Source: Tsukamurella conjunctivitidis
GTDB lineage: Bacteria; Actinomycetota; Actinomycetes; Mycobacteriales; Mycobacteriaceae
Assembly (NCBI RefSeq): GCF_007858475.1
Contig: NZ_VIGX01000005.1
Coordinates: 62,001-126,000, forward strand
DNA length: 64,000 nt
Direction: 5' to 3'
The stretch's first letter is position 1. Each line of letters starts with the position of its first letter. Under the pieces are notes generated by a model, which searched no databases, was not told the origin of the DNA, and was given only the letters and a program-made list of their open reading frames with translations. Positions 24,978 to 35,772 of the stretch are shown piece by piece. Position numbers and translations under genes: made by a program.

Positions 24978-25925
24978 TCAGTCGCCGTAGTCCTGCCGCA
25001 GATCCTTGTGCTTCGGGTCCGGATGGGTGGTCTCCATGACCTCCTTCGACATGAGCCCGGGTTCGGGAAGCGCGTGCGGTGGATCGAGGATCAACTTCTT
25101 CTTGCGACCCTCGCGCAGGTTCTTCTCGATGTTCGACGCCAGCGCCGAGAGCCCGAAGTTGATGAGGATCATGATGATCGCCACCACGATCAGCGACGGG
25201 ATCACGTTGCCCCATTCGTTGCCCGCCTGGATGCCGGACTTCACGACCTCGATGTAGCCGATCTGGTAGCCCAGCGCGCTGTCCTTGAGCGCGATGACCA
25301 TCTGCGAGATCAGCGCCGGCAGCATGGCGGCGACGGCCTGCGGCAGCAGGATCAGGCGCATCGTCTGGGTCTTGCGCAGCCCCAGCGCCTTCGCCGCCTC
25401 GAACTGGCCCTGCGGCAGCGAGTTGATGCCCGACCGAAGGATCTCCGCGATCACCGAGCCGTTGTACAGGGTGAGACCGAAGACCACCGCGAAGAACGCG
25501 ATGTAGTCCGAGGTGAACACCTTGTACACGCCGAAGACGATGTACAGGAAGTAGATCAGGATCAGCACCGGGATCGCGCGGAAGAACTCCACGATCGCAC
25601 CCGTCGCCCAGCGCACCGACCGGTGGTCGGAGAGCCGGCCGATGCCGAGGAAGGCGCCCATGATCATCGCGAGGATGATCGACGCCAGAGCGGCCTTGAA
25701 GGTGCCCCACAGGCCGGGGAGGATGTACGTGCCCCAGTAGTTCGTGTCGACGAAGGGCTCGAGCTTCTCCTGATCGAACTGGCCGTTCGCCGCGAAGGTC
25801 GTGATCACCCACGCGAACAGGGCCACCAGCACCACGATGAAGACCACCGCGATGATGTTGTTGCGCACCCGGGCCTTGGGGCCCGGCGCGTCGTAGAGAA
25901 CGGTCGACGTGGACTTCGTGCTCAT
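24978..25925 (-). CDS. gluD: Glutamate ABC transporter permease (GluD-like)
   Basis: A 315-residue HisM-family permease. It has an N-terminal cytosolic tail, about six membrane helices, and the EAA loop [22 protein letters not shown] that contacts the ATPase. A hydrophilic C-terminal tail rich in Lys/Asp/Pro (from about 268) is long for the family but typical of GluD. The ATG overlaps the end of gluC by 4 nt. Confidence 0.9.
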   Translation of the reverse strand: MSTKSTSTVLYDAPGPKARVRNNIIAVVFIVVLVALFAWVITTFAANGQFDQEKLEPFVDTNYWGTYILPGLWGTFKAALASIILAMIMGAFLGIGRLSDHRSVRWATGAIVEFFRAIPVLILIYFLYIVFGVYKVFTSDYIAFFAVVFGLTLYNGSVIAEILRSGINSLPQGQFEAAKALGLRKTQTMRLILLPQAVAAMLPALISQMVIALKDSALGYQIGYIEVVKSGIQAGNEWGNVIPSLIVVAIIMILINFGLSALASNIEKNLREGRKKKLILDPPHALPEPGLMSKEVMETTHPDPKHKDLRQDYGD

Positions 25926-26602
25926 CGCTTCACCGCCAGACGCTTGGCGAAGTAGCCGAAGACGGCTCCCTCGAACAGAGTGATCACCATGAAGCAGGCC
26001 GCGAAGATCACGAAGATCAGGACCAACTGATCGCTGTGCAACTCGAGTTGTTCCTTCATCAGCAGTGCGGCCTCACCGACGCCGATGATCGACGCGATCG
26101 TGGTGTTCTTCGTGAGCGCGATGAGCACGCTGCCCATCGGCGCGATCACCGCACGGCCGGCCTGCGGCAGCACGATGAGCTGGAAGACCTGCATGAACGA
26201 CAGACCCAGCGAGCGGGCCGCCTCGGCCTGGCCCAGCGGCACGGTGTTGAAGCCGGAGCGCAGGGTCTCGCAGACGAAGGTGGCCGTATAGGCGATGAAG
26301 CCGATCACCGCCAGCCAGAAGTTGTTGTTCTCGGTGAAGTCGGGCCCGTCCGGAACCAGTGCGAGCGCCATGTTCTGGTAGAGGCCGAGCGACAGGAACA
26401 GGATGATCAACGTCAGCGGAGTGTTGCGGATGATGTTGACGTACCAGGTACCGAACACCCGCATCGCCGGGACCGGCGAGACGCGCATGCCCGCGAGGAT
26501 CGTGCCCCAGATGGTGGCACCGATCGCGGACCAGAAGGTGAGCTTGATGGTCACCCAGAAAGCCGGCCACAGCTGCGGCCCGAGGTCTTCCCACATGCTC
26601 AC
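25922..26602 (-). CDS. gluC: Glutamate ABC transporter permease (GluC-like)
   Basis: A 226-residue HisM/GlnP-type permease with five or six helices and the EAA loop [22 protein letters not shown]. The GTG start at 26602 ([18 protein letters not shown]) was chosen because it overlaps the gluB stop as GTGA. A codon further upstream would run deep into gluB. Confidence 0.9.
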   Translation of the reverse strand: MSMWEDLGPQLWPAFWVTIKLTFWSAIGATIWGTILAGMRVSPVPAMRVFGTWYVNIIRNTPLTLIILFLSLGLYQNMALALVPDGPDFTENNNFWLAVIGFIAYTATFVCETLRSGFNTVPLGQAEAARSLGLSFMQVFQLIVLPQAGRAVIAPMGSVLIALTKNTTIASIIGVGEAALLMKEQLELHSDQLVLIFVIFAACFMVITLFEGAVFGYFAKRLAVKR

Positions 26603-27815
26603 GCACCTACCTTCGTGCACCAGGTCCGCGGGTCGGACTGCGGGGCCGTCGCGGGCTTACCGTCGGGCCCGGGGAGCGGCTTCCCATCGGGCCCCGGGAG
26701 GGGGACCTCCTTCGGCAGCAGCCAGGTCTGATCGCCGGGGACGGCGACGAGGACCGACTTCGGCTTGCCGCCGTCGACCGGGCGTCCCTGGTCGATCATG
26801 GTGTTCGCGTACTCGCCGAGGTTCTCCCGCAGCGCCTTGAACAGTTCGTTGTCGGGGTTGGCGTAGGCCAGCCCCGTGAACGTGGAGACGGCGGTCGTGG
26901 GGACCACGCACGTCGGGACCGAGGGGACGGCCTCCGCGTCGTAGGTGGCGGTGCCCTGCTCGCCGAGCATCATCTGCCGGAGCGCCTTGTTGACCTGGCT
27001 CAGCGCCTCTCCATCACCCTTGCGCAGGCCGATGCCGTAGCGCTCGGTGGAGAACTGGTCGCCCTTCTTCTTCTCGGTCTTGGTGCCCGTGCTGCTGGTC
27101 AGGGTCACGTCCTTCGGGTAGGTCATCGGGACGATGTCGAACTCGCCCGGGTACTTGGCCTGGAAGCCGGCGAGGATCGTCGCATCGGTGGTGAGGGCGT
27201 CCAGCACGCCGCGGCGCACACCCTCGACGCACGAGGCGTAGCCGTCGTACTGCTGCAGCTGGACGTTCGGCAGTGCCGCCTTGACGTTGATCGCCGACGT
27301 GGAACCCGAGACCGAGCACAGCTTCCGGCCCGAGTTCAGGTCCTCGAGGCTCCGGATCGGGTTCGAGGTCTTCTTGCTCACCAGGAGTGCCTGATAGGTG
27401 GTCAGATAGGGTCCGGCGAAGGTCACCTTCTTGGTGCGGGCGGCGCTGATCGAGTAGGTGGCGGCGATCATGTCGACCTCGCCGTTCTCGATCATCCGCT
27501 CGCGCAGGGGAGACGGGGTCTCCTTCCACGTGATCTTGGGCTCCGACCAGCCGTTGTTCTTGGCGATCTGCTTGATCACGAACTCCGAGACGTCCACGTC
27601 GGAGCCCGAGTGCGACTTGTCCGGGTTGCGGTTCGCGAGGCCGGGCTGGTCGTACTTGGTGCCCAGCACCACGTCGCCGTTCTTGATGGAGTCCAGCAGG
27701 CTGCGCGGTGTGTCCGTGCCGCACGCGGAGAGGAGGGGGACGGTCACGAGTGCGGCGGCGACGGCCGCGACCGCGCCCCGCCACCGTCGAGTTCGAGTGC
27801 TCTGCGGTGATGTCA

Positions 27816-27816
<1 letters not shown>
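26599..27816 (-). CDS. gluB: Glutamate ABC transporter substrate-binding lipoprotein (GluB-like)
   Basis: A 405-residue lipoprotein with a clear lipobox (LSAC, about residue 32). The SBP_bac_3 domain runs from about 45 to 290 (VVLGTKYDQPGLANRNPDKS, GSDVDVSEFVIKQIAK, ITWKETPSPLRERMIENGEVDMIAATYSI). It is followed by a roughly 100-residue C-terminal extension with two adjacent copies of LPGPDGKP. Family members are usually 270-300 residues, so the tail is unusual. The ATG overlaps the gluA stop by 1 nt. Confidence 0.9.
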
Positions 27817-28583
<767 letters not shown>

Positions 28584-28589
28584 TGCCCG

Positions 28590-28595
28590 AGCCTA
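28590..28595 (-). promoter_or_regulatory. -10 hexamer TAGGCT of the glu operon
   Basis: On the minus strand, TAGGCT ends 6 nt before the gluA ATG at 28583. The operon mRNA should be leaderless. Confidence 0.6.
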
Positions 28596-28677
28596 GGAGT
28601 TCCGACGTTTCGATCACGTTAACTCGGGCGGATTGGTCCCGGAAATCTGTGAAGCGGGGTGATTTGCCCTCGCCGAT

Positions 28678-28683
28678 TATCCT
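28678..28683 (+). promoter_or_regulatory. -10 hexamer TATCCT of miaB
   Basis: TATCCT ends 6 nt before the miaB GTG at 28690, giving a leaderless start. It is divergent from the glu promoter about 85 bp away. Confidence 0.6.
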
Positions 28684-28689
28684 GGTGGG

Positions 28690-30201
28690 GTGATCGACGC
28701 AGCCCCTGCCAGCCGAACGTACGAGGTCCGCACCTACGGGTGCCAGATGAACGTGCACGATTCCGAGCGCCTCTCGGGTCTGCTCGAGGACGCCGGGTAC
28801 GTGCGTGCGGACGGCGGCGAGCAGGCCGATCTCGTGGTCTTCAACACCTGTGCCGTGCGGGAGAACGCCGACAACAAGCTGTACGGCAACCTCAGTCACC
28901 TCGCCCCGATCAAGAGGGAGCGGCCCGGCATGCAGATCGCCGTCGGCGGCTGCCTCGCGCAGAAGGACCGCGGGACCGTCGTGAAGAAGGCTCCGTGGGT
29001 CGACGTCGTCTTCGGCACCCACAACATCGGCTCCCTGCCGACGCTGCTGGAGCGTGCGCGTCACAACGAGAAGGCCGAGGTCGAGATCAAGGAGGCGCTC
29101 GACGCCTTCCCGTCGACGCTGCCCGCGCGGCGCGAAAGCGCCTACGCCGGGTGGGTGTCCATCTCGGTGGGTTGCAACAACACCTGCACCTTCTGCATCG
29201 TGCCGAGCCTGCGCGGCAAGGAGGTCGACCGGCGCCCGGGCGACATCCTCGCCGAGGTGCAGGCCCTCGTCGACCAGGGCGTCTCCGAGGTCACGCTGCT
29301 CGGCCAGAACGTCAACGCCTACGGCGTCAACTTCGCGGACCCCGATCTCGGCCGCGACCGCGGCGCCTTCGCCGACCTGCTCCGGGCGTGCGGCCGCATC
29401 GAGGGCCTCGAGCGCGTCCGGTTCACCAGCCCGCACCCGGCCGAGTTCACCGACGACGTGATCGACGCGATGGCGGAGACCCCGAACATCTGCCCGCAGC
29501 TGCACATGCCCTTGCAGTCGGGTTCCGACCGCGTGCTCAAGGAGATGCGGCGCAGCTACCGCAGCACCAAGTTCCTCGGCATCCTCGACAAGGTCCGCGA
29601 GCGGATCCCGCACGCCGCGATCACCACCGACATCATCGTCGGGTTCCCGGGGGAGACGGAGGAGGACTTCCGGGCCACGCTCGACGTCGTCGAGAAGGCC
29701 CGGTTCAGTTCCGCGTTCACCTTCCAGTACTCGATCCGGCCGGGTACCCCGGCCGCGGACCTGCCCGAGCAACTGCCGAAGAAGGTCGTGCAGGAGCGCT
29801 ACGACCGGCTCATCGCGCTGCAGGAGCGGATCACGCTCGAGGAGAACCGGAAGCAGGTCGGCCGCCGGGTCGAACTCCTGGTGGCGCTCGGCGAGGGCCG
29901 CAAGGACGCCGAGACCAAGCGCATGTCGGGTCGCGCGCGGGACGGCCGGCTCGTGCACTTCGCCGGCGACGAGAGCATCCGTCCGGGCGATGTCGTCGAG
30001 GTCGTGATCACCGGCGCCGCTCCGCACCACCTCGTCGCGGACGACGGCGTGCTCAGCCACCGCCGCACGCGCGCCGGCGACAACGTCGAGGCCTCGATCA
30101 CCCCCGTCACGGCGCCCGTCGGGGTGGGGCTGGGCCTGCCGCCCGTCGGCCGCCCCGCACCCGCCGCAGCGCCCGCGTCCGCGGGGTGTTCGTCCTGCTG
30201 A
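28690..30201 (+). CDS. miaB: tRNA-2-methylthio-N6-dimethylallyladenosine synthase MiaB
   Basis: A 503-residue radical-SAM methylthiotransferase that adds the ms2 group to i6A37 of tRNA, acting after MiaA. The N-terminal UPF0004 domain has its three cluster cysteines C18, C54 and C88. The radical-SAM motif is C162-x3-C166-x2-C169 (GCNNTCTFC). A TRAM domain follows (about 370-440), then an extra Ala/Pro-rich tail ending GCSSC. miaA lies 5 kb downstream on the same strand. Confidence 0.97.
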   Translation: MIDAAPASRTYEVRTYGCQMNVHDSERLSGLLEDAGYVRADGGEQADLVVFNTCAVRENADNKLYGNLSHLAPIKRERPGMQIAVGGCLAQKDRGTVVKKAPWVDVVFGTHNIGSLPTLLERARHNEKAEVEIKEALDAFPSTLPARRESAYAGWVSISVGCNNTCTFCIVPSLRGKEVDRRPGDILAEVQALVDQGVSEVTLLGQNVNAYGVNFADPDLGRDRGAFADLLRACGRIEGLERVRFTSPHPAEFTDDVIDAMAETPNICPQLHMPLQSGSDRVLKEMRRSYRSTKFLGILDKVRERIPHAAITTDIIVGFPGETEEDFRATLDVVEKARFSSAFTFQYSIRPGTPAADLPEQLPKKVVQERYDRLIALQERITLEENRKQVGRRVELLVALGEGRKDAETKRMSGRARDGRLVHFAGDESIRPGDVVEVVITGAAPHHLVADDGVLSHRRTRAGDNVEASITPVTAPVGVGLGLPPVGRPAPAAAPASAGCSSC

Positions 30202-30246
30202 CAGGCTCTACGACGACCTGTAGGAGACAACGCCCGGCGCGGGGTG

Positions 30247-30252
30247 GACAAT
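30247..30252 (+). promoter_or_regulatory. -10 hexamer GACAAT
   Basis: GACAAT ends 7 nt before the ATG at 30260. This favours that codon over the in-frame ATG at 30251, which the hexamer overlaps. Confidence 0.45.
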
Positions 30253-30259
30253 GGAGGCC

Positions 30260-30886
30260 ATGAACGCCGACAGTGAGAACCCCCGGAGCGCCGAAGAGCT
30301 GGAGAGCCTGCGCTCCCAGGTCGAGTCGGTCGAGCGCAAGCTCGCCGGCGAGTTCCAGGTCAGTCCGCGGATCCTGGTGGCCGCGATCGCCGTGGTCGCG
30401 GTGATCGGCTCGCTCGCTCTGCCGCACACCGGTTCGGTCACGGGCATCGAGATCATCACCGGCGATCCGCACATCGACGGCAGCTCGTTGGTCATCGTGT
30501 CGAAGATCTTCGTCTGGCTCGAGGTGCTGTTCGGCGTCTTCGCGTCCGGCGCGGCGTTGCTGACCCGTCGCTGGGTGCTGTCCGTGATCGCCGGCGCGGG
30601 ATGCGGCGTCTCGATCGTCTTCGGCCTGCTGTCCGTCTGGTCGCGGCAGACCCCGGGCCTGCACGGCGAACCGCCGACGGGCGCGGGAATCGGCCTGTTC
30701 CTCGGCTGGTTCGCCATGATCGTGCTCGCCGTCGTGTGGATCAAGACGATCTGGGCGCGGACCCCGTACCAGCTCGCCGCCGAGCAGGAGCGCCGCGACG
30801 CCGCGCAGGAGTGGGACGAGTTCGCCCGGTCCAACCGGATCGGCAACCAGCCGCCGCGCCCGCAGCGTCCCACCGACCAGGCCTAG
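30260..30886 (+). CDS. Four-helix membrane protein (Rv2732c-like)
   Basis: A 208-residue protein with a helical N-terminal cytosolic segment (AEELESLRSQVESVERKLAGEFQ). Four membrane helices follow: ILVAAIAVVAVIGSLAL, VSKIFVWLEVLFGVFASGAALL, WVLSVIAGAGCGVSIVFGLLSV, and GIGLFLGWFAMIVLAVVWI. A charged tail has PYQLAAEQERRDAAQEWDEFARSNR. Function is unknown. The place immediately after miaB is shared with mycobacteria. It converges on the AAA ATPase gene with a 4-bp gap. Confidence 0.8.
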   Translation: MNADSENPRSAEELESLRSQVESVERKLAGEFQVSPRILVAAIAVVAVIGSLALPHTGSVTGIEIITGDPHIDGSSLVIVSKIFVWLEVLFGVFASGAALLTRRWVLSVIAGAGCGVSIVFGLLSVWSRQTPGLHGEPPTGAGIGLFLGWFAMIVLAVVWIKTIWARTPYQLAAEQERRDAAQEWDEFARSNRIGNQPPRPQRPTDQA

Positions 30887-30890
30887 CCGG

Positions 30891-31724
30891 TCAGTCCTCG
30901 CCGTGGATCCGGGCCCGCAGGCGCCGGATCAGCTCGCGTTCGTCCTCCGGCGAGACGGTGCGCTCGGGCTCGGCACCGGTGTCGACGGTGCGCGTGACGA
31001 GCTCGTCGAGGTAGGTCTCGGGATGCTCCAGGAAACGTCGCCAGTGCCGGACCAGCGCCAGGTCGCGCCACGCGGCAGGGGCCGGACCGTTCGGCGTCAT
31101 CTCGACGATCTGCGCGCCGGGCAGAGCCGTCAGGACCGGAGAGTGCGTCGCACAGACGATCTGCGAGCCGCTGTCGCGCATCTGGCCGAAGAGCGCGACG
31201 AGCCGTAGGCACGAATGGAACGACAACGCCGACTCGGGCTCGTCGAAGACGTAGAAGCCCGGCTCGGTGAGCATCGCCTCGAAGATGCTGAAGAAGCCCT
31301 CGCCGTGGCTCCGGACATCGACGTCGTCCCAGTAGCCGTAGCGCCCGCCGAACCGCTCGTTCATCTCGAGCACGGTCTCCGCCCGGAGGAAGAAGCCGTG
31401 CCTGCGCGTCCGGGGGCCCCGGCGCATCGCCAGGCCCCGGTGGGTCAGGCCGAGGAGCAGTGCCTCGCCCAGCGGCGTCTTCTCGGTGCCGAGGTTGCCG
31501 CCCAGGACGGCGGCCCGGCCACCCCGTGCGTCCAGCCCGAACTGCTCCGCGACGGCCTCGACGAGGGTCGACTTACCGGATCCGTTCTCCCCGACGACGA
31601 AGGTCACCGGGGCGGTCAGTGGTAGCGGCGCGCCTCCGATGAGGGGCTTGAGCGCGGGCACCTCGCGCACCCAGCGGGGGAGGCCGGCGCCGGACGCGCC
31701 GACCGAGATCCGCTCGACGAACAC
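30891..31724 (-). CDS. AAA-family ATPase (SbcC/RecF-like P-loop)
   Basis: A 277-residue P-loop ATPase of the ABC/SMC-like AAA_21/23 group. Walker A VVGENGSGKST is near 41-51, Walker B FYVFDEPESALS near 165-176, and the switch motif CATHSPVL near 196-203. The coiled-coil arm is missing, so it is a compact head domain. GTG 31724 gives a start 20 nt after the DUF349 gene stop, so the two genes are probably one operon. Comparable ATPases act in nucleic-acid handling or as standalone effectors. No specific role can be assigned. Confidence 0.8.
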   Translation of the reverse strand: MFVERISVGASGAGLPRWVREVPALKPLIGGAPLPLTAPVTFVVGENGSGKSTLVEAVAEQFGLDARGGRAAVLGGNLGTEKTPLGEALLLGLTHRGLAMRRGPRTRRHGFFLRAETVLEMNERFGGRYGYWDDVDVRSHGEGFFSIFEAMLTEPGFYVFDEPESALSFHSCLRLVALFGQMRDSGSQIVCATHSPVLTALPGAQIVEMTPNGPAPAAWRDLALVRHWRRFLEHPETYLDELVTRTVDTGAEPERTVSPEDERELIRRLRARIHGED

Positions 31725-31744
31725 GGTCCCGCCGCGACGACCGG

Positions 31745-33130
31745 CTACCGGTCCTCGATCGCGCCTTCGGCGGCGTCGGCCCACTCCCGCCACTGCTGGG
31801 CCTGCTCGCGCAGCCGCACGGCGTCCTTGGTCTTGCCGGCCTTCTCTGCCTTCTCGGCCTGCTCCTCGAACTGGGCGACGCGGTCCCGGAACTGCGCGGC
31901 GCGCGCCGCGGCCTCGGGATCGGTGCGGCGCCACTGGGTGTCGTCGGCGGCCTTGATCTTCTTCTCCAGGGCGCGGATCCCCGCCTCCAGCGAGCCCATC
32001 TGCTCGCGCGGGACCTTGCCGATCGCCTCCCACTTGTCCTGCAGCTCGCGCAGGGCCGACTTCTGGGCGCCGAGATTCTGCGCGGACTCGATCCGCGGGG
32101 TGTACTCGTCGAGAAGGGCCTGCTTGGCCCTGCCGTTCTCCGCGAACTCGGCGTCGCGCTCGCCGGCGGCGGCGTTGCGGGCGGAGAAGAACTCGTCCTG
32201 GATGCCCTTGAACCGGGCCCAGAGAGCGTCGTCGGCGTCGCGCGGCGCGCGGCCGGCCGCCTTCCACTTCGCGAGCAGGTCGCGGAACTTCGCCGAGGTC
32301 TCGCCCCACGACGTGTCGTTCTTGAGCTTCTCCGCCTCGGCGATCAGCTCCTCCTTGCGCGCCTTCGCGCCGGCGCGCTCGCGGTCGAGCTCGGCGAAGT
32401 GCGCGCCGCGACGCTTGTTGAACGCGTCGCGGGCCTTGGAGTAGCGCTTCCACAGCGCGTCGTCGGTCTTGCGGTCGACGCCCTTGATCGTCTTCCACTC
32501 GTCGAGCAGCGCGCGCATCCGGTCGCCGGCGGTCTTCCACTGGGTCGCCTCGGCCGCGATCTGCTCGGCCTCGGCGGCCAGCGCCTCCTTGCGCGCGATG
32601 CCCTCGGAGCGGTTCTTCTCCCGGTCGGCCTGCGCCGTCACGATCGCCGTGTCCGCGCCGGTGAGCAGCGCGCCGACGCGGGATGCGAGGGCGTCGAGGT
32701 CGCCGACGACCGCGGCGGTGGGCAGCGAGTCGGCGATCTGCTGGGCGGCGGTGCGGATCTTCTTCGGGTCGCCCGTACCACTGGCGAGGCGCTCCTCGAG
32801 CACCTCGATCTCGGTGGCCAGCTCGTCGTACTTGCGGCCGTAGTGGGCGAGGCCCTCGGCGGATTCGCCGGCCTGCCAGGACCCGACGGCGCGCTCGCCG
32901 CCCGAGGTCACCACGTAGACGGTGCCGTCGTCGTCGACCCGGCCGTGCTTGCTCGGATCGGACGCCGGCCGCGTGCGCGGCGCGCTCTGCGCCGCTGCGG
33001 GGGCGTGCGGGCGCGGGCCCCCGGGCCGGGGGCCGGGGTGCGGCTTGGGGCCGGGCCGGGCGCCCGGAGTGGGCTTCGGGGCGGCGCCCTCGATCGGAGT
33101 GGTCTCGGCGATCGGGTCGTTCTCGGCCAC
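31745..33130 (-). CDS. DUF349 repeat protein
   Basis: A 461-residue cytoplasmic protein (Rv2731-like by position). The Pro/Ala-rich low-complexity N-terminus (1-60) precedes a helical region with three DUF349 repeats of about 70 residues. Each is marked by W+..G+.PR: LLDEWKTIKGVDRKTDDALW, LLAKWKAAGRAPRDADDALW and LQDKWEAIGKVPREQMG. The protein is strongly helical and charged, probably coiled-coil. The function of DUF349 is not established. It is followed in the same operon by an AAA ATPase. Confidence 0.88.
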   Translation of the reverse strand: MAENDPIAETTPIEGAAPKPTPGARPGPKPHPGPRPGGPRPHAPAAAQSAPRTRPASDPSKHGRVDDDGTVYVVTSGGERAVGSWQAGESAEGLAHYGRKYDELATEIEVLEERLASGTGDPKKIRTAAQQIADSLPTAAVVGDLDALASRVGALLTGADTAIVTAQADREKNRSEGIARKEALAAEAEQIAAEATQWKTAGDRMRALLDEWKTIKGVDRKTDDALWKRYSKARDAFNKRRGAHFAELDRERAGAKARKEELIAEAEKLKNDTSWGETSAKFRDLLAKWKAAGRAPRDADDALWARFKGIQDEFFSARNAAAGERDAEFAENGRAKQALLDEYTPRIESAQNLGAQKSALRELQDKWEAIGKVPREQMGSLEAGIRALEKKIKAADDTQWRRTDPEAAARAAQFRDRVAQFEEQAEKAEKAGKTKDAVRLREQAQQWREWADAAEGAIEDR

Positions 33131-33242
33131 GGGGTTCCCCTTCGTCTGCGCCGCGCGTCACGGCTGCCGGTCGTCATGGACCCGCACAGCGCGCGGGCCC
33201 GGATCCATTGAAGCACTCCGCGGCCGTCCCGGCGCGATCGAT

Positions 33243-33248
33243 TAGCGT
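33243..33248 (+). promoter_or_regulatory. -10 hexamer TAGCGT
   Basis: TAGCGT ends 7 nt before the GTG at 33256, a leaderless start for the three-gene run containing miaA. Confidence 0.5.
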
Positions 33249-33255
33249 TCTTCCC

Positions 33256-33876
33256 GTGCATCCGTCCCAGCGCGACCACCGGCCCGTCGCCGTGATCCCC
33301 GGCGCCCCGCTGCTCGTTCCGGAGCTGGTGGGCGCTCCCGGCGATCCGGACGCCGATCGGCTGCGTAGTGCGGCACTCGGAGCGGGCGCCTGGCTCGGTG
33401 CCCGCGCCCGCACCTGGCGTGTCGTGTCCTCCGTCCCCCTGACCAGGGACGACGAGGCGCCGGCGGGGACCTTCGCCGGTTTCGGGGCCGACGTCATCGT
33501 CACCGCGGGGCCCGGCGGACCGTCGAACGACCTGCCGCCGAGCCCGTCCTGGCCGGTGCCGCTGCTGATCGCCGCCTGGCTGCGGGGTGCCTCCGCCCCG
33601 TCGGTCCGCCTCGTCGAAGGGGACGCGGAGGCGGAGGGACTGCTCTTCGTTCTCGACGGTCCGAACACGCTCACCGCCCGTGCGCCCGGCGGCCACCGTC
33701 CCGAGGACGGTGCCGTCTTCGACATGCAGGTCGCCGCCGTCGCCGAAGGCGGCCCCGTCGACGGGCTCGACGAGGGATGGCGGGCACTGGCCCGCGCCGT
33801 GGCGGGAGGGGCCGAGGTGCTCTACCGCGACGCACCCTTCGGCGTCGGGTACCTCGTGGCCACCGGGGGAGCGTGA
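33256..33876 (+). CDS. Class III extradiol dioxygenase (LigB)-like protein, Rv2728c-like
   Basis: A 206-residue protein related by fold to the LigB subunit of class III extradiol dioxygenases. The N-terminal [16 protein letters not shown] and later [31 protein letters not shown] are the recognisable blocks. The His pair that binds iron in true dioxygenases is not clearly present, so enzymatic activity is doubtful. It overlaps miaA by 1 nt (TGATG), as its homologue does in mycobacteria, which indicates translational coupling. Confidence 0.75.
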   Translation: MHPSQRDHRPVAVIPGAPLLVPELVGAPGDPDADRLRSAALGAGAWLGARARTWRVVSSVPLTRDDEAPAGTFAGFGADVIVTAGPGGPSNDLPPSPSWPVPLLIAAWLRGASAPSVRLVEGDAEAEGLLFVLDGPNTLTARAPGGHRPEDGAVFDMQVAAVAEGGPVDGLDEGWRALARAVAGGAEVLYRDAPFGVGYLVATGGA

Positions 33877-34820
33877 TGACGCCGACCGCGGGCGTCTCCG
33901 GCACCGTGCGCCCCATCGCCGTCGTCGGCCCCACGGCCACCGGGAAGTCGGATCTGGCACTCGATCTGGCGGAGCGGCTGGACGGCGAGATCATCAACAT
34001 CGACGCCATGCAGATGTACCGGGGCATGGACATCGGCACCGCGAAGCTGCCCGTCGCGGAGCGGCGCGGTATCCCGCACCACCAGCTCGACGTGCTGGAC
34101 GTGACCGAGACCGCGACCGTCGCCGCGTACCAGGAGCGGGCCCGCGCCGACGCCGAGGCGCTGCTCGCCGCCGGACGCACCCCGGTCATCGTCGGCGGGT
34201 CCATGATGTACTTCCAGGCCCTGCTCGACGAGTGGCGCTTCCCCGCGACCGACGCGGCCGTGCGCGCGCACTTCGAGGACAGGCTCGCCGAGATCGGCCC
34301 CCTGGCTCTGCACCGAGAGCTCACCGCGCTCGACCCCGCCGCCGGGGCGAAGATCCTCCCCACCGACGGCCGGCGCATCGTGCGCGCCCTCGAGGTCGTC
34401 ACGATCACGGGGGAGCCCTTCGCGGCGTCGGCGCCGGCGATCGGGCCCGCCCGCTGGGACACCGCGATCGTGGCCTTGGACCGCGACACCGAGGAGCTCG
34501 ACGCCCGGATCGACCTGCGCACGCGCCTGATGTTCGAGTCGGGGCTGGTCGACGAGGTGCGCGGGCTCGAGGAGCGGGGTCTGCGCGAGGGCGTCACCGC
34601 AGCGCGCGCGATCGGCTACGCGCAGGTGCTCGCCGCGTTCGACGGCGAGTACGACCTCGAGCAGGCGCGAGAGCTGACCTTCATCGGCACGCGCAGGTAC
34701 GTGCGTCGGCAGCGGTCCTGGTTCCGGCGCGACCCCCGCGTGGTCTGGCTCGACGGTGCCGACCAGGACCTGGTCGGCGCCGCCCTCGCGGCGCACGCCG
34801 CCCCGGTGTGGCGGCCGTGA
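33876..34820 (+). CDS. miaA: tRNA dimethylallyltransferase MiaA
   Basis: A 314-residue enzyme that prenylates A37 of UNN-decoding tRNAs, giving i6A, the substrate of MiaB. The P-loop GPTATGKSD (near 18-26), the DMAPP/tRNA motif [29 protein letters not shown], and the C-terminal [22 protein letters not shown] tRNA-binding stretch are intact. ATG 33876 overlaps the previous stop. Confidence 0.96.
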   Translation: MTPTAGVSGTVRPIAVVGPTATGKSDLALDLAERLDGEIINIDAMQMYRGMDIGTAKLPVAERRGIPHHQLDVLDVTETATVAAYQERARADAEALLAAGRTPVIVGGSMMYFQALLDEWRFPATDAAVRAHFEDRLAEIGPLALHRELTALDPAAGAKILPTDGRRIVRALEVVTITGEPFAASAPAIGPARWDTAIVALDRDTEELDARIDLRTRLMFESGLVDEVRGLEERGLREGVTAARAIGYAQVLAAFDGEYDLEQARELTFIGTRRYVRRQRSWFRRDPRVVWLDGADQDLVGAALAAHAAPVWRP

Positions 34821-34828
34821 GGCGCCCG

Positions 34829-34834
34829 TAGACT
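34829..34834 (+). promoter_or_regulatory. -10 hexamer TAGACT of dapF
   Basis: TAGACT ends 7 nt before the dapF ATG at 34842 and starts 8 nt after the miaA stop. dapF can therefore be transcribed on its own. Confidence 0.6.
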
Positions 34835-34841
34835 GGTCCGC

Positions 34842-35708
34842 ATGACCGCAGTCGACTTCCTCAAGGGCCACGGTACGGAGAACGACTTCGTGATCCTGCC
34901 GGACCCGGGTGTCGACATCGACCTCACGCCCGAGCTCGTGACCGCCCTCTGCGACCGCCGCGCCGGCATCGGGGGCGACGGCGTGCTGCGCGTCGCCCGC
35001 GCCGGCGACCTCCTCGACGCGGGCGTCCTGGACGCGGTGCCCGAGGGCGTGACGCGCAGCGACTGGTTCATGGACTACCGCAATTCCGACGGCTCGATCG
35101 CCGAGATGTGCGGCAACGGCGTCCGCGTCTTCGCCCACTTCCTCGCGGCCTCCGCGCTGGTCGCCGGGGAGACGTTCGTCGTCGGCTCGCGGGCGGGGGC
35201 CAAGCCCGTCCGCGTGCACCACGCCGATCCCGAGGCCGCCGACGTCGCGGTGTCCATGGGGGTCCCGCGCGTCTTCGGAACGTCGTCGGCGGGCGTCGAC
35301 GGCCGCGACCTCGCGGGCATCGCCGTCGACGTGGGGAACCCGCACATCGCCTGCGTCGTCCCGGGGCTCACCGAGGAGGCCCTCGCGGCGCTCGACGTGG
35401 CGAGCGCGCCGACCTTCGACCACGGCCTGTTCCCGCACGGCACGAACGTCGAGGTCCTGACCCCCTTGGTCGACGGCGCCGTCCACATGCGTGTCCACGA
35501 GCGCGGCTCGGGCGAGACCCGGTCCTGCGGCACGGGCACCGTGGCCGCCGCCGTCGCCGCGCTGCGATCCGTCGGGCGGGAGACCGGTGCGGTCGACGTG
35601 CACGTGCCCGGCGGCGTCGTCACCGTCACCGTCGATACCGACGGTGCCGTGCTCCGCGGCCCCAGCCGCATCGTCGCGTCCGGGACGGCGCGGCTCTCCG
35701 CGCTCTGA
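34842..35708 (+). CDS. dapF: Diaminopimelate epimerase
   Basis: A 288-residue cofactor-independent racemase that turns LL- into meso-diaminopimelate for lysine and peptidoglycan. Both active-site thiols are present: C90 in [12 protein letters not shown] and C229 in [11 protein letters not shown]. The substrate loop [14 protein letters not shown] near the N-terminus matches the family. Length is normal for actinobacteria. Confidence 0.96.
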   Translation: MTAVDFLKGHGTENDFVILPDPGVDIDLTPELVTALCDRRAGIGGDGVLRVARAGDLLDAGVLDAVPEGVTRSDWFMDYRNSDGSIAEMCGNGVRVFAHFLAASALVAGETFVVGSRAGAKPVRVHHADPEAADVAVSMGVPRVFGTSSAGVDGRDLAGIAVDVGNPHIACVVPGLTEEALAALDVASAPTFDHGLFPHGTNVEVLTPLVDGAVHMRVHERGSGETRSCGTGTVAAAVAALRSVGRETGAVDVHVPGGVVTVTVDTDGAVLRGPSRIVASGTARLSAL

Positions 35709-35772
35709 GCGGTTTCGCCCTGCGAAAACTCGCGTGACCCGTACCGCCGCCACGTGCGAGAATGGGTCGCAT

